Of a stretch of DNA of 64,000 nucleotides, positions 8,594 through 16,864 are shown piece by piece. How positions within the stretch are numbered: position 1 is the first letter of the stretch; every line of letters begins with the position of its first letter. The translations under genes and the position numbers were made by a program. Source of the DNA: Histidinibacterium aquaticum (lineage in GTDB: Bacteria; Pseudomonadota; Alphaproteobacteria; Rhodobacterales; Rhodobacteraceae). The notes below the pieces were generated by a model. It saw only the letters and a program-made list of their open reading frames with translations. It did not search any database and was not told the DNA's origin. The stretch is taken from contig NZ_VYQE01000002.1 in NCBI RefSeq assembly GCF_008710275.1, positions 1-64,000 of the forward strand, in the 5' to 3' direction.

Positions 8594-8616
8594 GAAAAAG
8601 GGCCCTCGCGGACCCT
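8594..8616 (-). terminator. Intrinsic terminator (minus strand)
   Basis: A 7-bp stem with one G-U pair (AGGGTCC/GGGCCCT) and a GCGA loop, followed by TTTTT on the minus strand. It lies upstream of the IalB-family gene and does not follow any coding sequence. Confidence 0.7.
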
Positions 8617-8652
8617 TCTCCCATTCTCCCTGCCGGACTTGGCCGACTTATG
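8594..8652 (-). ncRNA. Candidate short RNA (about 60 nt) with its own promoter and terminator
   Basis: On the minus strand a good promoter (8659-8687) predicts a start near 8652, and an intrinsic terminator ends at about 8594. The intervening RNA is purine-rich (GGGAGAAUGGGAGAAGGG). A short open frame could begin at its AUG but would run through the terminator hairpin. Alternatively the unit is a premature-termination leader of the IalB-family gene, which starts 110 bp downstream. Confidence 0.4.
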
Positions 8653-8658
8653 TCGCGA

Positions 8659-8687
8659 ACGCTAGCGGCGGGGGAGGCGTCCGTCAA
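8659..8687 (-). promoter_or_regulatory. Sigma70-type promoter, minus strand
   Basis: TTGACG (8687-8682), a spacer of exactly 17 bases and TAGCGT (8664-8659). No gene starts directly after it. The nearest downstream signal is a terminator about 40 bp on, which is why a short RNA is proposed. Confidence 0.5.
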
Positions 8688-8713
8688 CAGGCTAGTAACT
8701 ACGGATCGCCAAA

Positions 8714-8740
8714 CAAAAAAGCCGCGCCCGAAGGCGCGGC
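8714..8740 (-). terminator. Strong intrinsic terminator with no upstream gene
   Basis: Perfect 8-bp stem GCCGCGCC/GGCGCGGC (8721-8728 with 8733-8740), loop CGAA, followed by TTTTTT on the minus strand. The next minus-strand gene ends at 8928, about 190 bp upstream. The terminator therefore either ends that transcript or, more likely, the candidate small RNA between them. Confidence 0.88.
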
Positions 8741-8823
8741 CAGTCGACAGGGAGGAAGTCGTGCCCGGCCCCGAGGACTTGGGAAGCAGAGCGCGGGCAC
8801 GGATGTAGTCTTGCCGGAAAGAC
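8714..8823 (-). ncRNA. Candidate structured small RNA with CCUCC loop
   Basis: On the minus strand three consecutive hairpins precede a strong terminator: GTCTT/AAGAC (8823-8808), GTGCCCG/CGGGCAC (8800-8761) and CGAC/GTCG (8761-8745). The last displays UUCCUCCCU in its loop, an exposed anti-Shine-Dalgarno sequence. This resembles the cuckoo/CcsR small RNAs known from Rhodobacteraceae, which carry CCUCC loops before a terminator. No protein-coding frame explains the region and no confident promoter was found. The RNA call rests on structure and terminator only. Confidence 0.5.
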
Positions 8824-8927
8824 TTTAAGAGCGCGTTGAGACCCGGCGCGGCTTCCTGCGGCGTCCGCACTTCAAGTTCGCGCGGTAACGCCCTGCAATA
8901 AATTGGAAAATCTCGCCGACGCGCTGG

Positions 8928-10238
8928 CTAGATCGGGTCAACCGGTCGAATTTTCAGGAGAGTCAGCCGGTTTTCTTCCTTCTCCAGCACCTCGAAACGG
9001 AAGTCGTGGAAGGAGAAGACCTGTCCCTCGGCCGGGATCATCTGCGCCTCGTGAATGACGAGGCCCGCGATCGTGTTGGCCTCTTCGTCGGGCAGGTTCC
9101 AGTCGTTCATCCGGTTGAGGTCGCGGATCGTCATCGCGCCCTCGACAAGGAAAGCGCCGTCCTCGGTCCGCTTGACCGCGTTCTCCTCCTCGATGTCGAA
9201 TTCGTCTGTGATCTCGCCGACGATCTCCTCGAGGATGTCCTCCAGCGTGATCAGGCCCTGCAGCGTGCCGTATTCGTCGACGACAAGCGCGAAGTGCGTG
9301 TGCCGCTTGAGAAACTCGCGCATCTGGTCGTCGAGCGTCGTGGTCTCGGGGACGAAGTAGGGCTCCATCACCACGCTCATGACGTCGAAGTTCCTCAGTT
9401 CCTCGGCCGTCACGTCGCCGTCGTCCGCCAGCCGGTGCATGGCCCGCAGCAGTTCCTTGGCGTGCAGTACCCCGACGATGTTCTCGGGCTTCTCGCGATA
9501 GAGCGGCAGGCGGGTGTGCTGGCTTTCAAGGCAGAGACGCAGGATCTCGCGGGGCTCCAGATCGGCATCGATCATCTCGATCCCCGAGCGGTGGAGCATG
9601 ATTTCCTCGACGAAGCGCTCGCCGAGGTCCAGGGCCCCGAGGATCCGGTCGCGGTCTTCCTTTTCCACGACGCCTTCGGAATGGCCGATCGAGAGCGCCC
9701 CGGCGATCTCCTCGCGCACGGCGAGGAGGTCTGCGTCGGGGTCGGTGCGGATGCCGAAGACCCGCAGTACCCCGCGGACGAGCAACCGCACGAAGCTCAC
9801 CACCGGGGCGAAGACCTTCACCACGAGGCTGATCGGACGCGCGACGAGAGAGGCCGCGGCCTCGGCATTGGTGATGGCGTATGTCTTGGGCAGCACCTCG
9901 GCGAAGATCAGGACGAGGGCGGTCATGACGAGCGTGGCGAGCGCCACGCCGGATTCCCCCAGCAGCCGGGTGAAGAGCGCGGTCGCCAGCGAGGTCGCAA
10001 GGATATTGACCAGGTTGTTGCCGAGAAGGACGGACCCGATGAGGCGCTCGCTGTCCTCGGTCACCTTGAGGGCCAGCGCCGCGCCCTTGCTGCCCCGGTC
10101 GGAGAGGGAGCGCAGCTTGCCCCGCGACGCCGCGGTGAGGGCGGTTTCCGAACCGGAGAAGAAGCCGGAGAGAATGAGCAGTAGCAGGATCGCGGCAGAG
10201 GTGATCCAGAAGGCACCGTCGAAGCTGGCGGTTTCCAT
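8928..10238 (-). CDS. CNNM/CorC-HlyC family membrane protein
   Basis: 436-aa protein. An N-terminal CNNM (DUF21) transmembrane domain (about residues 8-190, with SGFFSGSETALTAASR and IFAEVLPKTYA) precedes a CBS pair (about 205-335) and a C-terminal CorC_HlyC domain (about 345-430). Such proteins are annotated as hemolysins. Experimental work on relatives supports Mg2+/divalent cation export or homeostasis rather than toxicity. A second member of the family lies at 60040-61323, but the two are clearly diverged. Confidence 0.9.
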   Translation of the reverse strand: METASFDGAFWITSAAILLLLILSGFFSGSETALTAASRGKLRSLSDRGSKGAALALKVTEDSERLIGSVLLGNNLVNILATSLATALFTRLLGESGVALATLVMTALVLIFAEVLPKTYAITNAEAAASLVARPISLVVKVFAPVVSFVRLLVRGVLRVFGIRTDPDADLLAVREEIAGALSIGHSEGVVEKEDRDRILGALDLGERFVEEIMLHRSGIEMIDADLEPREILRLCLESQHTRLPLYREKPENIVGVLHAKELLRAMHRLADDGDVTAEELRNFDVMSVVMEPYFVPETTTLDDQMREFLKRHTHFALVVDEYGTLQGLITLEDILEEIVGEITDEFDIEEENAVKRTEDGAFLVEGAMTIRDLNRMNDWNLPDEEANTIAGLVIHEAQMIPAEGQVFSFHDFRFEVLEKEENRLTLLKIRPVDPI

Positions 10239-10330
10239 GTCGTCCTTCGTTTCAGTTTCTACAGTTTATGAGGTCGCGGGCCCGTCTCTTCAAGGACCGG
10301 CAGCAGTGAGCGCCGGCCCCGGTGCGGAGC

Positions 10331-11263
10331 CTATTCGCGCTCCCGGACCATGGGATGGTGCTCCAGCACCAGCGCCTTGAGCCGTTCGTCGAGGACATGC
10401 GTGTAGATCTCGGTCGTGCCCACGTCGGCATGGCCGAGCAGGGTCTGGATCGCCCGCAGATCGGCGCCGCCTTCCAGCAGGTGGGTCGCGAAGGCGTGCC
10501 GGAGCGTGTGCGGCGTGACCTTCGCCGGCGAGATGCCGGCGAGCACGGCGATTTCCTTGACGATGCTGAAAAAGCGATGGCGGGTCAGGTGCCCGGCCTT
10601 GGAGCGCGACGGAAAGAGAAAGCGTGAAGGCGTCTTGCCCCTATCTCGGACCTGTTCCTCCTCGGCGGCGTCCCGGGCCGCGAGCCATTCGGTCAGGGCC
10701 GCGCGGGCGGGCTCGGAGAGGGGGACCATCCGCTCCTTGCCGCCCTTGCCGCGCACGAGGAGCATGCGCGGGTCGCCCCGCGCCGCGGCGACCGGGAGGG
10801 AGACGAGTTCGGTCACCCGCAGCCCGGTCGCGTAGAGGAGCTCCATCAGGCAGGCGTTCCGCACCGGCTCCGTCGTCTCCCGCGCGGCAGCGAGGAGCTG
10901 GTCGACTTCCTCGGTCGTCAGCGTCTTCGGCAAGCGCTGGTCCCGGCCCGGACCGGCGATGCGGATCGCCGGGTTGTCCTCGCGCCAGCCTTCCTCGAAT
11001 GCGAAGCGGTAGAGCTGCTTGATCGCTGAGAGGCGGCGCGCGCGGGTGGATCGGGCGAAGCCCTGCGCCTCGCAATGGATCAGGTAGCCCTCGACGTCGT
11101 CCTGGCCGGCCTCCGCGAAATGGCGCCCCGCGAGCCAGGCGTCGAAGTCCTTCAGGTCCCGGGCATAGGCCAGCTGAGTGTTCGTCGCGGCATCGAGCTC
11201 GGCGGCCTGAGCCTCTAGGAAGGCCTGGATCCAGTGGGCGTTCGGCTGCGTCGCGGCGCTCAT
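10331..11263 (-). CDS. xerD: Tyrosine recombinase XerD
   Basis: 310-aa site-specific recombinase. It has an N-terminal SAM-like core-binding domain (about 8-95) and a C-terminal catalytic domain with Arg in TGLRVTEL, His-x-x-Arg in HTLRHAFATH, the second His in LLGHADVGTTEIY and the nucleophile Tyr in the same motif. Length and position beside aroK match chromosome-dimer-resolution XerD rather than a phage integrase. The ATG overlaps the stop of the preceding gene by 4 bp. A XerC assignment cannot be ruled out by eye. Confidence 0.88.
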   Translation of the reverse strand: MSAATQPNAHWIQAFLEAQAAELDAATNTQLAYARDLKDFDAWLAGRHFAEAGQDDVEGYLIHCEAQGFARSTRARRLSAIKQLYRFAFEEGWREDNPAIRIAGPGRDQRLPKTLTTEEVDQLLAAARETTEPVRNACLMELLYATGLRVTELVSLPVAAARGDPRMLLVRGKGGKERMVPLSEPARAALTEWLAARDAAEEEQVRDRGKTPSRFLFPSRSKAGHLTRHRFFSIVKEIAVLAGISPAKVTPHTLRHAFATHLLEGGADLRAIQTLLGHADVGTTEIYTHVLDERLKALVLEHHPMVRERE

Positions 11264-12822
11264 GGCCGTCGGTCGAGCAGCAGCAGCTGGAGCGCCGCGC
11301 GCCGGGCCGTGTCCTCGAGCCCGACGGCCCGAAGGAAGGCGAGCGCCTCGGTCACGGCCTCCGGATCGCCCGCGATACCGTTGTCGAAGATCGCCACAGC
11401 CCGGAGGATGGCCTCTCCCAGCCGGTCCTCTTCGACCATCTGCATGAGCGGGGCAGGCGGCTCGGCCCCGGCGAAGGCGGCGCGAACGGCGGCGGCCATT
11501 TCGTCCGGCGGGACCGTCTCCGCCGCTTGGCCGAGAGCGGTCGCCTTGAGCAGCTCCGCCTGCGGCGTCTCCGGCTCCATGCCGAGCGCGATTTCCTCGT
11601 AGATGTCGGAGAGAAGTCCGATCCGCGTCGCAAGCTCCTCGGCACGCTCGGGCAGCTCGATCGACCGGAGCCGGTCGGCGAAGAGCCGGGCGAAGGGGAC
11701 TTCGGTCCGCGCCTCTTCCATGGCGGCCCAGGCCTCGGGCAGGGCGTCGGCCACCTCTTCGGCATCCTCCTCGGCCAATGCGGTGTCCAGCGCCTGGATC
11801 GCGGCGGCCCTGTCCCAGACACTGCCGGAGGCCGCGGGACTGCGCAGCGTGTAGAGATCGAGGAGGACGGCATCGTCGACTGCGCCGACCCGGGCGAGCC
11901 GTTCGGCGGCCTCGAGCCGGGCCTTCCAGCCATTGATCTCGCGGAGATCGGCATGGGCGAAGGCGCGCGGCATGTCCGTCGTCGGCAGGGCCTCCCCGAT
12001 CCCCTCGCGCAGGCGGAAATCCAGCGGCGTGGGGCGGTCCGGCACCGGCAGGGGCGGCAGTCCCTCGAAGACCTCCGGGTCGAGGAACCGCGTCAGCAGG
12101 GCCTCGTCCCGCGCGCTCACGTCGCCGAGCGCCTGCGCCGTGTTGAGCGTCAGAGCGGCCGCGGGCCAGTCCCCCTGGTTCGCGAGGCAGAAGATCCGGG
12201 CATCGAGCGTCGGTGCGAGCTCGGGCATCTCGTCCATGAGCCGGCAGGCCTGCGCCTCGCGGCTGGTCAGCAGCGCGACGTCGAAGTAGCGGCGGAAAAG
12301 GGCAGGCCGGTCCGGCTTGGCCGCATCCAGCATTTCCCAGGCCGGGTCCAGCGCGCCCAGGTCCAGCAGCTTGTCGATCCGAGCGAGAAACAGTGCGGCC
12401 TCGGGGCCCGCACCACGCGGCGCGTCCGCCTCCGCCAGCAGAAGGAGCCTCATCAGGTCGCGCAGGGCCGGGAGCGTCTCGATCCGCTCTGCCGCGATGA
12501 GGGCCGCGACGGTCTCGACCTCGGAGCCCGCCCACAGACTGCGGGGCAGCCCCGTGAGCTCGGGTGCCAGCACGCCGACCGGGTCGGGCGAGGCCGAGCC
12601 CAGCGGCTGGACCGTGACCTCGGGGATGTTCGCGCTGTCGGCGATCGGATCCTCACCGGCGCGGGCCGGGCGGTCGGTACTGCTGCTGCTGGAGGAGAGA
12701 GGGTCCGGCGTGTTCACGCTCTCGGAAAGCCAGTCGATGGCGGACAGCGGCCGGCTCGTCTCCTCCTGCGCCTGGACGGCACCGGCCGCGAGCATCAGAC
12801 AGAGGGCCGCCGCGTGTCTCAC
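11260..12822 (-). CDS. Secreted alpha-helical repeat protein of unknown function
   Basis: 520-aa protein. The GTG start at 12822 overlaps the upstream stop (GTGA) and gives a clean signal peptide (VRHAAALCLMLAAGAVQA). A Ser-rich linker (SSSSSS) and a long Ala/Leu/Glu-rich helical region follow, reminiscent of TPR-like repeats but without a clear consensus. No catalytic motif is seen. It lies between a small membrane protein and xerD with overlapping stop/start codons on both sides, so the three are co-translated. A periplasmic scaffold role is conceivable; no function can be assigned. Confidence 0.75.
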   Translation of the reverse strand: MRHAAALCLMLAAGAVQAQEETSRPLSAIDWLSESVNTPDPLSSSSSSTDRPARAGEDPIADSANIPEVTVQPLGSASPDPVGVLAPELTGLPRSLWAGSEVETVAALIAAERIETLPALRDLMRLLLLAEADAPRGAGPEAALFLARIDKLLDLGALDPAWEMLDAAKPDRPALFRRYFDVALLTSREAQACRLMDEMPELAPTLDARIFCLANQGDWPAAALTLNTAQALGDVSARDEALLTRFLDPEVFEGLPPLPVPDRPTPLDFRLREGIGEALPTTDMPRAFAHADLREINGWKARLEAAERLARVGAVDDAVLLDLYTLRSPAASGSVWDRAAAIQALDTALAEEDAEEVADALPEAWAAMEEARTEVPFARLFADRLRSIELPERAEELATRIGLLSDIYEEIALGMEPETPQAELLKATALGQAAETVPPDEMAAAVRAAFAGAEPPAPLMQMVEEDRLGEAILRAVAIFDNGIAGDPEAVTEALAFLRAVGLEDTARRAALQLLLLDRRP

Positions 12823-12995
12823 TCCCCGGGCTCCAGCGTGACCGGGAGGCGTATCTCTTCCTGAGGCGGATCGAAATCCTCCGGGAAGAAGATGGGGCCG
12901 ACATAGGCGTAGGCCACGAGAGCGATCCCGCCGAGAAGGGCCAGCCAGAACAAGAACTTGATAAGTCGCCACAGCATCGAGTCTCTACCGCTCAT
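12819..12995 (-). CDS. Small single-span membrane protein, unknown function
   Basis: 58-aa protein with one strong transmembrane helix (LIKFLFWLALLGGIALVAYA) and a short acidic, Pro-rich tail ending VTLEPGE. The start at 12995 has GAGG upstream; an internal ATG at 12977 would give a 52-aa form. The stop overlaps the GTG start of the next gene, placing it first in the operon with the secreted repeat protein and xerD. Divergent from aroK. Confidence 0.65.
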   Translation of the reverse strand: MSGRDSMLWRLIKFLFWLALLGGIALVAYAYVGPIFFPEDFDPPQEEIRLPVTLEPGE

Positions 12996-13158
12996 TGTGC
13001 CTCGGGTCCGCCATGGGGGCGGTCCGGACTCACCAACGCGGCCCGGTTCGAGTTCACTTATATATGGCCTTTCGCCGGAGATCACGCCATTGAGGAAGAG
13101 AATTCGCCCTCTCCGGCGGTCGCAAGCCGAGAGAGGACCGGGACGGGACGCAGATGGC

Positions 13159-13749
13159 ATGACCGAGCAGCGCGACAGGACGACGCTGGCGGCGCGGCCG
13201 AAGGGACGGCTCAAGCGCGCGGTGACGCTCGTGGGCATGATGGGCTCGGGCAAGACCGCCATTGGCCGGTCGCTCGCGGCGCGGCTCGATGTGCCCTTCC
13301 GCGATTCGGACCACGAGATCGAGGCCGCGGCCGCCGCCTCCATCGCCGAGATCTTCGCGCGCGATGGCGAGAGCTTCTTCCGCGACCGGGAATCGGCTGT
13401 GATCCGGCGGCTGCTGGCGGAAGGTCCGGGCGTCCTTTCTACCGGCGGCGGGGCCTACCTGTCGGAGCAGAACCGCCAGGCGATCTCGGAGGCCGGGGTC
13501 GCGGTCTGGCTCGATGCCGACCTGGACCTGCTCTGGGACCGGGTGCGGCACAAGGAAACCCGCCCCCTCCTCAAGACCCCCGATCCGAAGGGCACGCTGA
13601 CGCGGCTCTATGAGGAGCGCCTGCCGGTCTACCGGCTGGCCGATCTTTCGGTGCCCGCCAAGCGGAGCTATTCGATCGAAGACATGACCGACGCGGTGAT
13701 CCGGACCCTCTCCGGACGACCGGACGTGCTGGAGAGACTGGATGCGTGA
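13159..13749 (+). CDS. aroK: Shikimate kinase
   Basis: 196-aa kinase that phosphorylates shikimate in aromatic amino-acid synthesis. Walker A is GMMGSGKT, the shikimate-binding Asp/Arg lie in FRDSDHEIE and FFRDRE, and the glycine-rich STGGGAYL matches the family. The lid region includes HKETRPLL. The ATG at 13159 was chosen because frames upstream are arginine-rich and unlike protein. It overlaps aroB by 8 bp and is divergent from the xerD operon. Confidence 0.94.
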   Translation: MTEQRDRTTLAARPKGRLKRAVTLVGMMGSGKTAIGRSLAARLDVPFRDSDHEIEAAAAASIAEIFARDGESFFRDRESAVIRRLLAEGPGVLSTGGGAYLSEQNRQAISEAGVAVWLDADLDLLWDRVRHKETRPLLKTPDPKGTLTRLYEERLPVYRLADLSVPAKRSYSIEDMTDAVIRTLSGRPDVLERLDA

Positions 13750-14851
13750 CGCGAGCGATGCCCTGCAGACCGTAAGGGTCGACCTTCCCGGGCGGGCCTA
13801 CGATGTCCGGATCGGCCCCGGCCTGTTGGCGCGGGCAGGGGCCGAGATCGCGCCGCTCCTGTCGCGGCCGCGCGTCGCCGTCCTGACCGACGAGCGCGTG
13901 GCCTCCATGCATCTCGAGGCTCTGCGCGCCGGTCTCGCGGCGGAGGGGATCGAGATGGTCTCTCTCGCGCTGCCGCCGGGGGAGGCGACGAAGGGCTGGC
14001 CGGAGTTCTCCCGCGCCGTCGAGTGGCTGGTCGAGCAGAAGGTCGAGCGGCGGGACGTGGTCGTGGCCTTCGGCGGCGGCGTGATCGGCGACCTCGCCGG
14101 CTTCGCGGCCGCGGTGCTTCGGCGCGGCGTGCGCTTCGTGCAGATTCCGACCACGCTCCTGGCTCAGGTCGACAGCTCCGTCGGCGGAAAGACCGGCATC
14201 AACGCGCGGGCCGGCAAGAACCTGATCGGAGCCTTCCACCAACCGTCGCTCGTGCTGGCGGACACGGATCTGCTTTCCACCCTCCCGGATCGCGATTTCC
14301 GCGCTGGCTACGGCGAGGTGGCCAAGTACGGCCTGCTTGGAGACGAAGCCTTCTTCTCATGGCTGGAAGAGGCGGGGCCCCGCTTGCGGCAGGATGGCGC
14401 CGCCCTGGTCGAGGCCGTTCGGCGATCGGTGGAGATGAAGGCCGAGATCGTGATGCGGGACGAGACCGAGCAGGGCGACCGCGCGCTGCTGAACCTCGGC
14501 CACACCTTCTGCCACTCGCTGGAGGCCGCCACGGGCTACTCAGACAGGCTCCTGCACGGAGAGGGCGTGGCGATCGGCTGCGCGCTGGCCTTCGAGCTTT
14601 CGGCGCGTCTCGGGCTCTGCCCGCAGGAGGAGCCGGGGCGGGTCCGGGCGCACCTTCGGTCCATGGGAATGAAGGTCGATCTATCCGACATTCCGGGAGA
14701 GTTGCCTCCGGCGGAGCGCCTGGTCGAGCTCATGGGGCAGGACAAGAAGGTCGTGGACGGTAAGCTGCGCTTCGTCCTCGCCCGCGGCATCGGGCGAGCC
14801 TTCGTTACTTCGGAAGTTCCTCACCAGGAGGTCCGAGCGGTTTTGGGGTGA
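13742..14851 (+). CDS. aroB: 3-dehydroquinate synthase
   Basis: 369-aa NAD- and metal-dependent enzyme, second step of the shikimate pathway. It has the glycine-rich stretch AFGGGVIGDLAGFAA, the PTTLLAQVDSSVGGKTGIN motif and metal-binding histidines in NLGHTFCHSLE and LLHGEGVAIG. Its start lies inside the end of aroK, a common aroKB arrangement. Its last 47 bp overlap antisense with the downstream membrane-protein gene. Confidence 0.95.
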   Translation: MRDASDALQTVRVDLPGRAYDVRIGPGLLARAGAEIAPLLSRPRVAVLTDERVASMHLEALRAGLAAEGIEMVSLALPPGEATKGWPEFSRAVEWLVEQKVERRDVVVAFGGGVIGDLAGFAAAVLRRGVRFVQIPTTLLAQVDSSVGGKTGINARAGKNLIGAFHQPSLVLADTDLLSTLPDRDFRAGYGEVAKYGLLGDEAFFSWLEEAGPRLRQDGAALVEAVRRSVEMKAEIVMRDETEQGDRALLNLGHTFCHSLEAATGYSDRLLHGEGVAIGCALAFELSARLGLCPQEEPGRVRAHLRSMGMKVDLSDIPGELPPAERLVELMGQDKKVVDGKLRFVLARGIGRAFVTSEVPHQEVRAVLG

Positions 14852-15446
14852 TCGGGTCGAGCGGCAGCTCGATCTCTTCGGACCGGCGGTGCGGCAGGAT
14901 CAGCATGACCCCGAAGAGGAGCATCAGCAGCAGGGCTGACTGCCAAGAGGTCTGAGCGAAGCCGGGCAGGGGCGTCGCGCCATCGTTGAGCTGCCTGAGA
15001 AACAGGACGCCGAGGCTGGTGGAAAGCCCGAACAGCGCGATGGCGTCGGCGACGAAGACAGTCTTCTGACGGATCCAGAGGGCGACCGCCGCGGCCACGA
15101 GGCACAAGACCGTACCGGGCGCCACCGGGTGGTCGTCCGCGCCGGGGATGCCCGCGAGCCCGTCGAGTCCCCCGGCGAACAGCCCGAGCGTGACCAGATT
15201 GAAGAGGGCCACGAACCCCGCGCCTTCGGCGAGGGCCGCGGATATGGCGCGCGACTGCGCGCGCGAGGCATTCGACAGGGCGGCAGCGGCTGCAAGCAGG
15301 GCGATGCAGAGCATCGTCGAGGGCATCGGGGCTGTCGCGTCGTCAAGCCCGCCGAGTATCGCGAAGACACCCGAAGCCATTGCACAGACCATGACGGCCA
15401 CCGCGATCAAGCGGCTCGTCGCGAGGAGGACACGTGCAGACCCCAC
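14805..15446 (-). CDS. Multi-span membrane protein, unknown function
   Basis: 213-aa hydrophobic protein with about six membrane helices (for example AVAVMVCAMASGVFAILGG, TMLCIALLAAAAALS, LVAAAVALWI, LLLMLLFGVMLILP) and a charged cytoplasmic tail ending LGPPGEELPK. No motif was recognised. It converges on aroB and overlaps its 3' end by 47 bp, so its C-terminal residues are encoded antisense to aroB. The regular hydrophobic pattern argues that the frame is real. Confidence 0.6.
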   Translation of the reverse strand: MGSARVLLATSRLIAVAVMVCAMASGVFAILGGLDDATAPMPSTMLCIALLAAAAALSNASRAQSRAISAALAEGAGFVALFNLVTLGLFAGGLDGLAGIPGADDHPVAPGTVLCLVAAAVALWIRQKTVFVADAIALFGLSTSLGVLFLRQLNDGATPLPGFAQTSWQSALLLMLLFGVMLILPHRRSEEIELPLDPITPKPLGPPGEELPK

Positions 15447-15594
15447 CCGGGTATCCCTTCAAGTTGATATAGGCCGAGTGCAGTCCTTCGGCCGCAGGGT
15501 GACCCTAGGCACGAAAGCCGCCAAGACAAAGCGGAAACTGAGGTATTTCGAGACTGACGCTAGGTCGCCCTGCGGTTTCCCGGGAACACCCGGA

Positions 15595-16098
15595 TCAGAA
15601 GGGGATCTCGTCATCGAGATCGCCGCCGGAGCCACCACCATAGCCGCCGCCGGAGCCGTAGCCGCCACCGCCGCCGGAACCGTATCCGCCGCCGGAGCCG
15701 CCCCGGTCATCGTAGCCACCGCCGCCGCCATTGCCGCCGCCGCCGTCACGGCCGTCGAGGAAGGTCAGCTCACCGGCGTAGGGACGCAGCACGACCTCGG
15801 TCGAGTAGCGGTCCTGACCGGACTGGTCCTGCCACTTCCGGGTTTCGAGCTTGCCCTCGATGTACACCTTGGAGCCCTTCTTGAGGTACTGCTCGGCAAG
15901 GCGGACGAGGTTCTCGTTGAAGATGGCCACGGTGTGCCACTCGGTCCGCTCGCGGCGCTCGCCGGTGTTGCGGTCCTTCCAGGTTTCGGAGGTCGCGATG
16001 CGCAGGTTGCAGACCTTGCCCCCGTTTTGGAACGTCCGCGTCTCGGGGTCCCGGCCCAGGTTGCCGATCAGGATCACCTTGTTCACGCTTCCGGCCAT
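15595..16098 (-). CDS. ssb: Single-stranded DNA-binding protein
   Basis: 167-aa SSB. The N-terminal OB fold runs about 1-115 ([45 protein letters not shown]). A long Gly-rich, intrinsically disordered linker follows, and the conserved acidic tip DLDDEIPF recruits partner proteins. The Gly-rich linker is encoded by imperfect GGC/GGT repeats that could be prone to slippage. Monocistronic and divergent from the lytic transglycosylase gene. Confidence 0.97.
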   Translation of the reverse strand: MAGSVNKVILIGNLGRDPETRTFQNGGKVCNLRIATSETWKDRNTGERRERTEWHTVAIFNENLVRLAEQYLKKGSKVYIEGKLETRKWQDQSGQDRYSTEVVLRPYAGELTFLDGRDGGGGNGGGGGYDDRGGSGGGYGSGGGGGYGSGGGYGGGSGGDLDDEIPF

Positions 16099-16263
16099 CG
16101 TCGCCCCCTTCTTTCCTCGTCGCGCAGTGTGTCGTCTCGAATCTTCGGCGCACCCTAGGGATGCGCGGAGATGGTTAACAGGCCGTTTCGAGCTGGGTAG
16201 CGAAATCGGCCAAAAAAGGTATGATGCTCTTCGGAACGAGGGAAAAGGACGAGGGGGACGAGT

Positions 16264-16854
16264 ATGCGCTGGATCGTTGCCGGTCTTGTTATCCTGTCGA
16301 GTGTGGGCGCCGCGACGGCCCAGACGCTTTCGACCTCCAATCGCACGGCGCTGTTCCGGTCCCAGACCGCGGTGCTCGACGGGCGAGCCGCTAGCCAGTA
16401 CGCCAATTCGGTCCGGCTTCAGCCGACTCGCGTGGTGGTGCCGGGCAGTCCGTCGGCCGAAGGGCAGGTGTCCTACAACGGGCGCTACAGCGGTCCCTAT
16501 CTGACGCTCGCCCGGACCGCGGCCCGGCGGCATGGCATCCCCGAGGATCTCTTCCTGCGTCTTGTCCAGCAGGAGAGCGGCTGGAATGCCCGCGCCCGCA
16601 GCCACGTCGGCGCGCAGGGCCTTGCGCAGATCATGCCCGCAACCGCCGCCTACCTCGGCATCCGGGATGTCTGGGACCCCGAGCAGAACCTCGATGGCGG
16701 GGCGCGCTACCTGAAGGAGCAGTTCGCGACCTTCCGGTCCTGGCGGCTGGCCCTCGCCGCCTACAACGCGGGTCCCGAGGCGGTCAGGCGGCACGGAGGG
16801 GTGCCGCCCTACGCGGAGACGCAAGGCTACGTGCGGGCCATCCTCGGCGGATGA
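16264..16854 (+). CDS. Lytic transglycosylase, SLT domain
   Basis: 196-aa periplasmic enzyme. After a signal peptide ([20 protein letters not shown]) and a linker comes a single SLT domain (about 80-190). The catalytic Glu lies in [11 protein letters not shown], and the [13 protein letters not shown] and AYNAGPEAV motifs are typical of lysozyme-like transglycosylases. It would cleave glycan strands to form 1,6-anhydro-muramic ends. It converges with the DUF1206 gene 10 bp downstream. Confidence 0.92.
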   Translation: MRWIVAGLVILSSVGAATAQTLSTSNRTALFRSQTAVLDGRAASQYANSVRLQPTRVVVPGSPSAEGQVSYNGRYSGPYLTLARTAARRHGIPEDLFLRLVQQESGWNARARSHVGAQGLAQIMPATAAYLGIRDVWDPEQNLDGGARYLKEQFATFRSWRLALAAYNAGPEAVRRHGGVPPYAETQGYVRAILGG

Positions 16855-16864
16855 CCCGGGCCGG

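Noticed and set aside
8751-8823. Plus-strand resemblance to 4.5S SRP RNA (GGAAGCAG and GGATGTAG)
   Set aside because: The spacing is wrong, the helix-8 loop is missing and the terminator points the other way; likely coincidence.
8541-8870. 109-codon minus-strand frame over the small-RNA region
   Set aside because: It spans two terminators and a promoter, has no ribosome site and no family resemblance.
8928-10238. Hemolysin virulence factor
   Set aside because: The domain order CNNM-CBS-CorC_HlyC indicates a cation-homeostasis membrane protein despite the common hemolysin label.
10331-11263. Phage or island integrase
   Set aside because: Length, motifs and the location next to aroK fit the housekeeping XerD recombinase.
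15610-15760. Repeat array or CRISPR-like signal over GGC/GGT repeats
   Set aside because: It is the Gly-rich linker of ssb read in the coding frame; there are no spacers.
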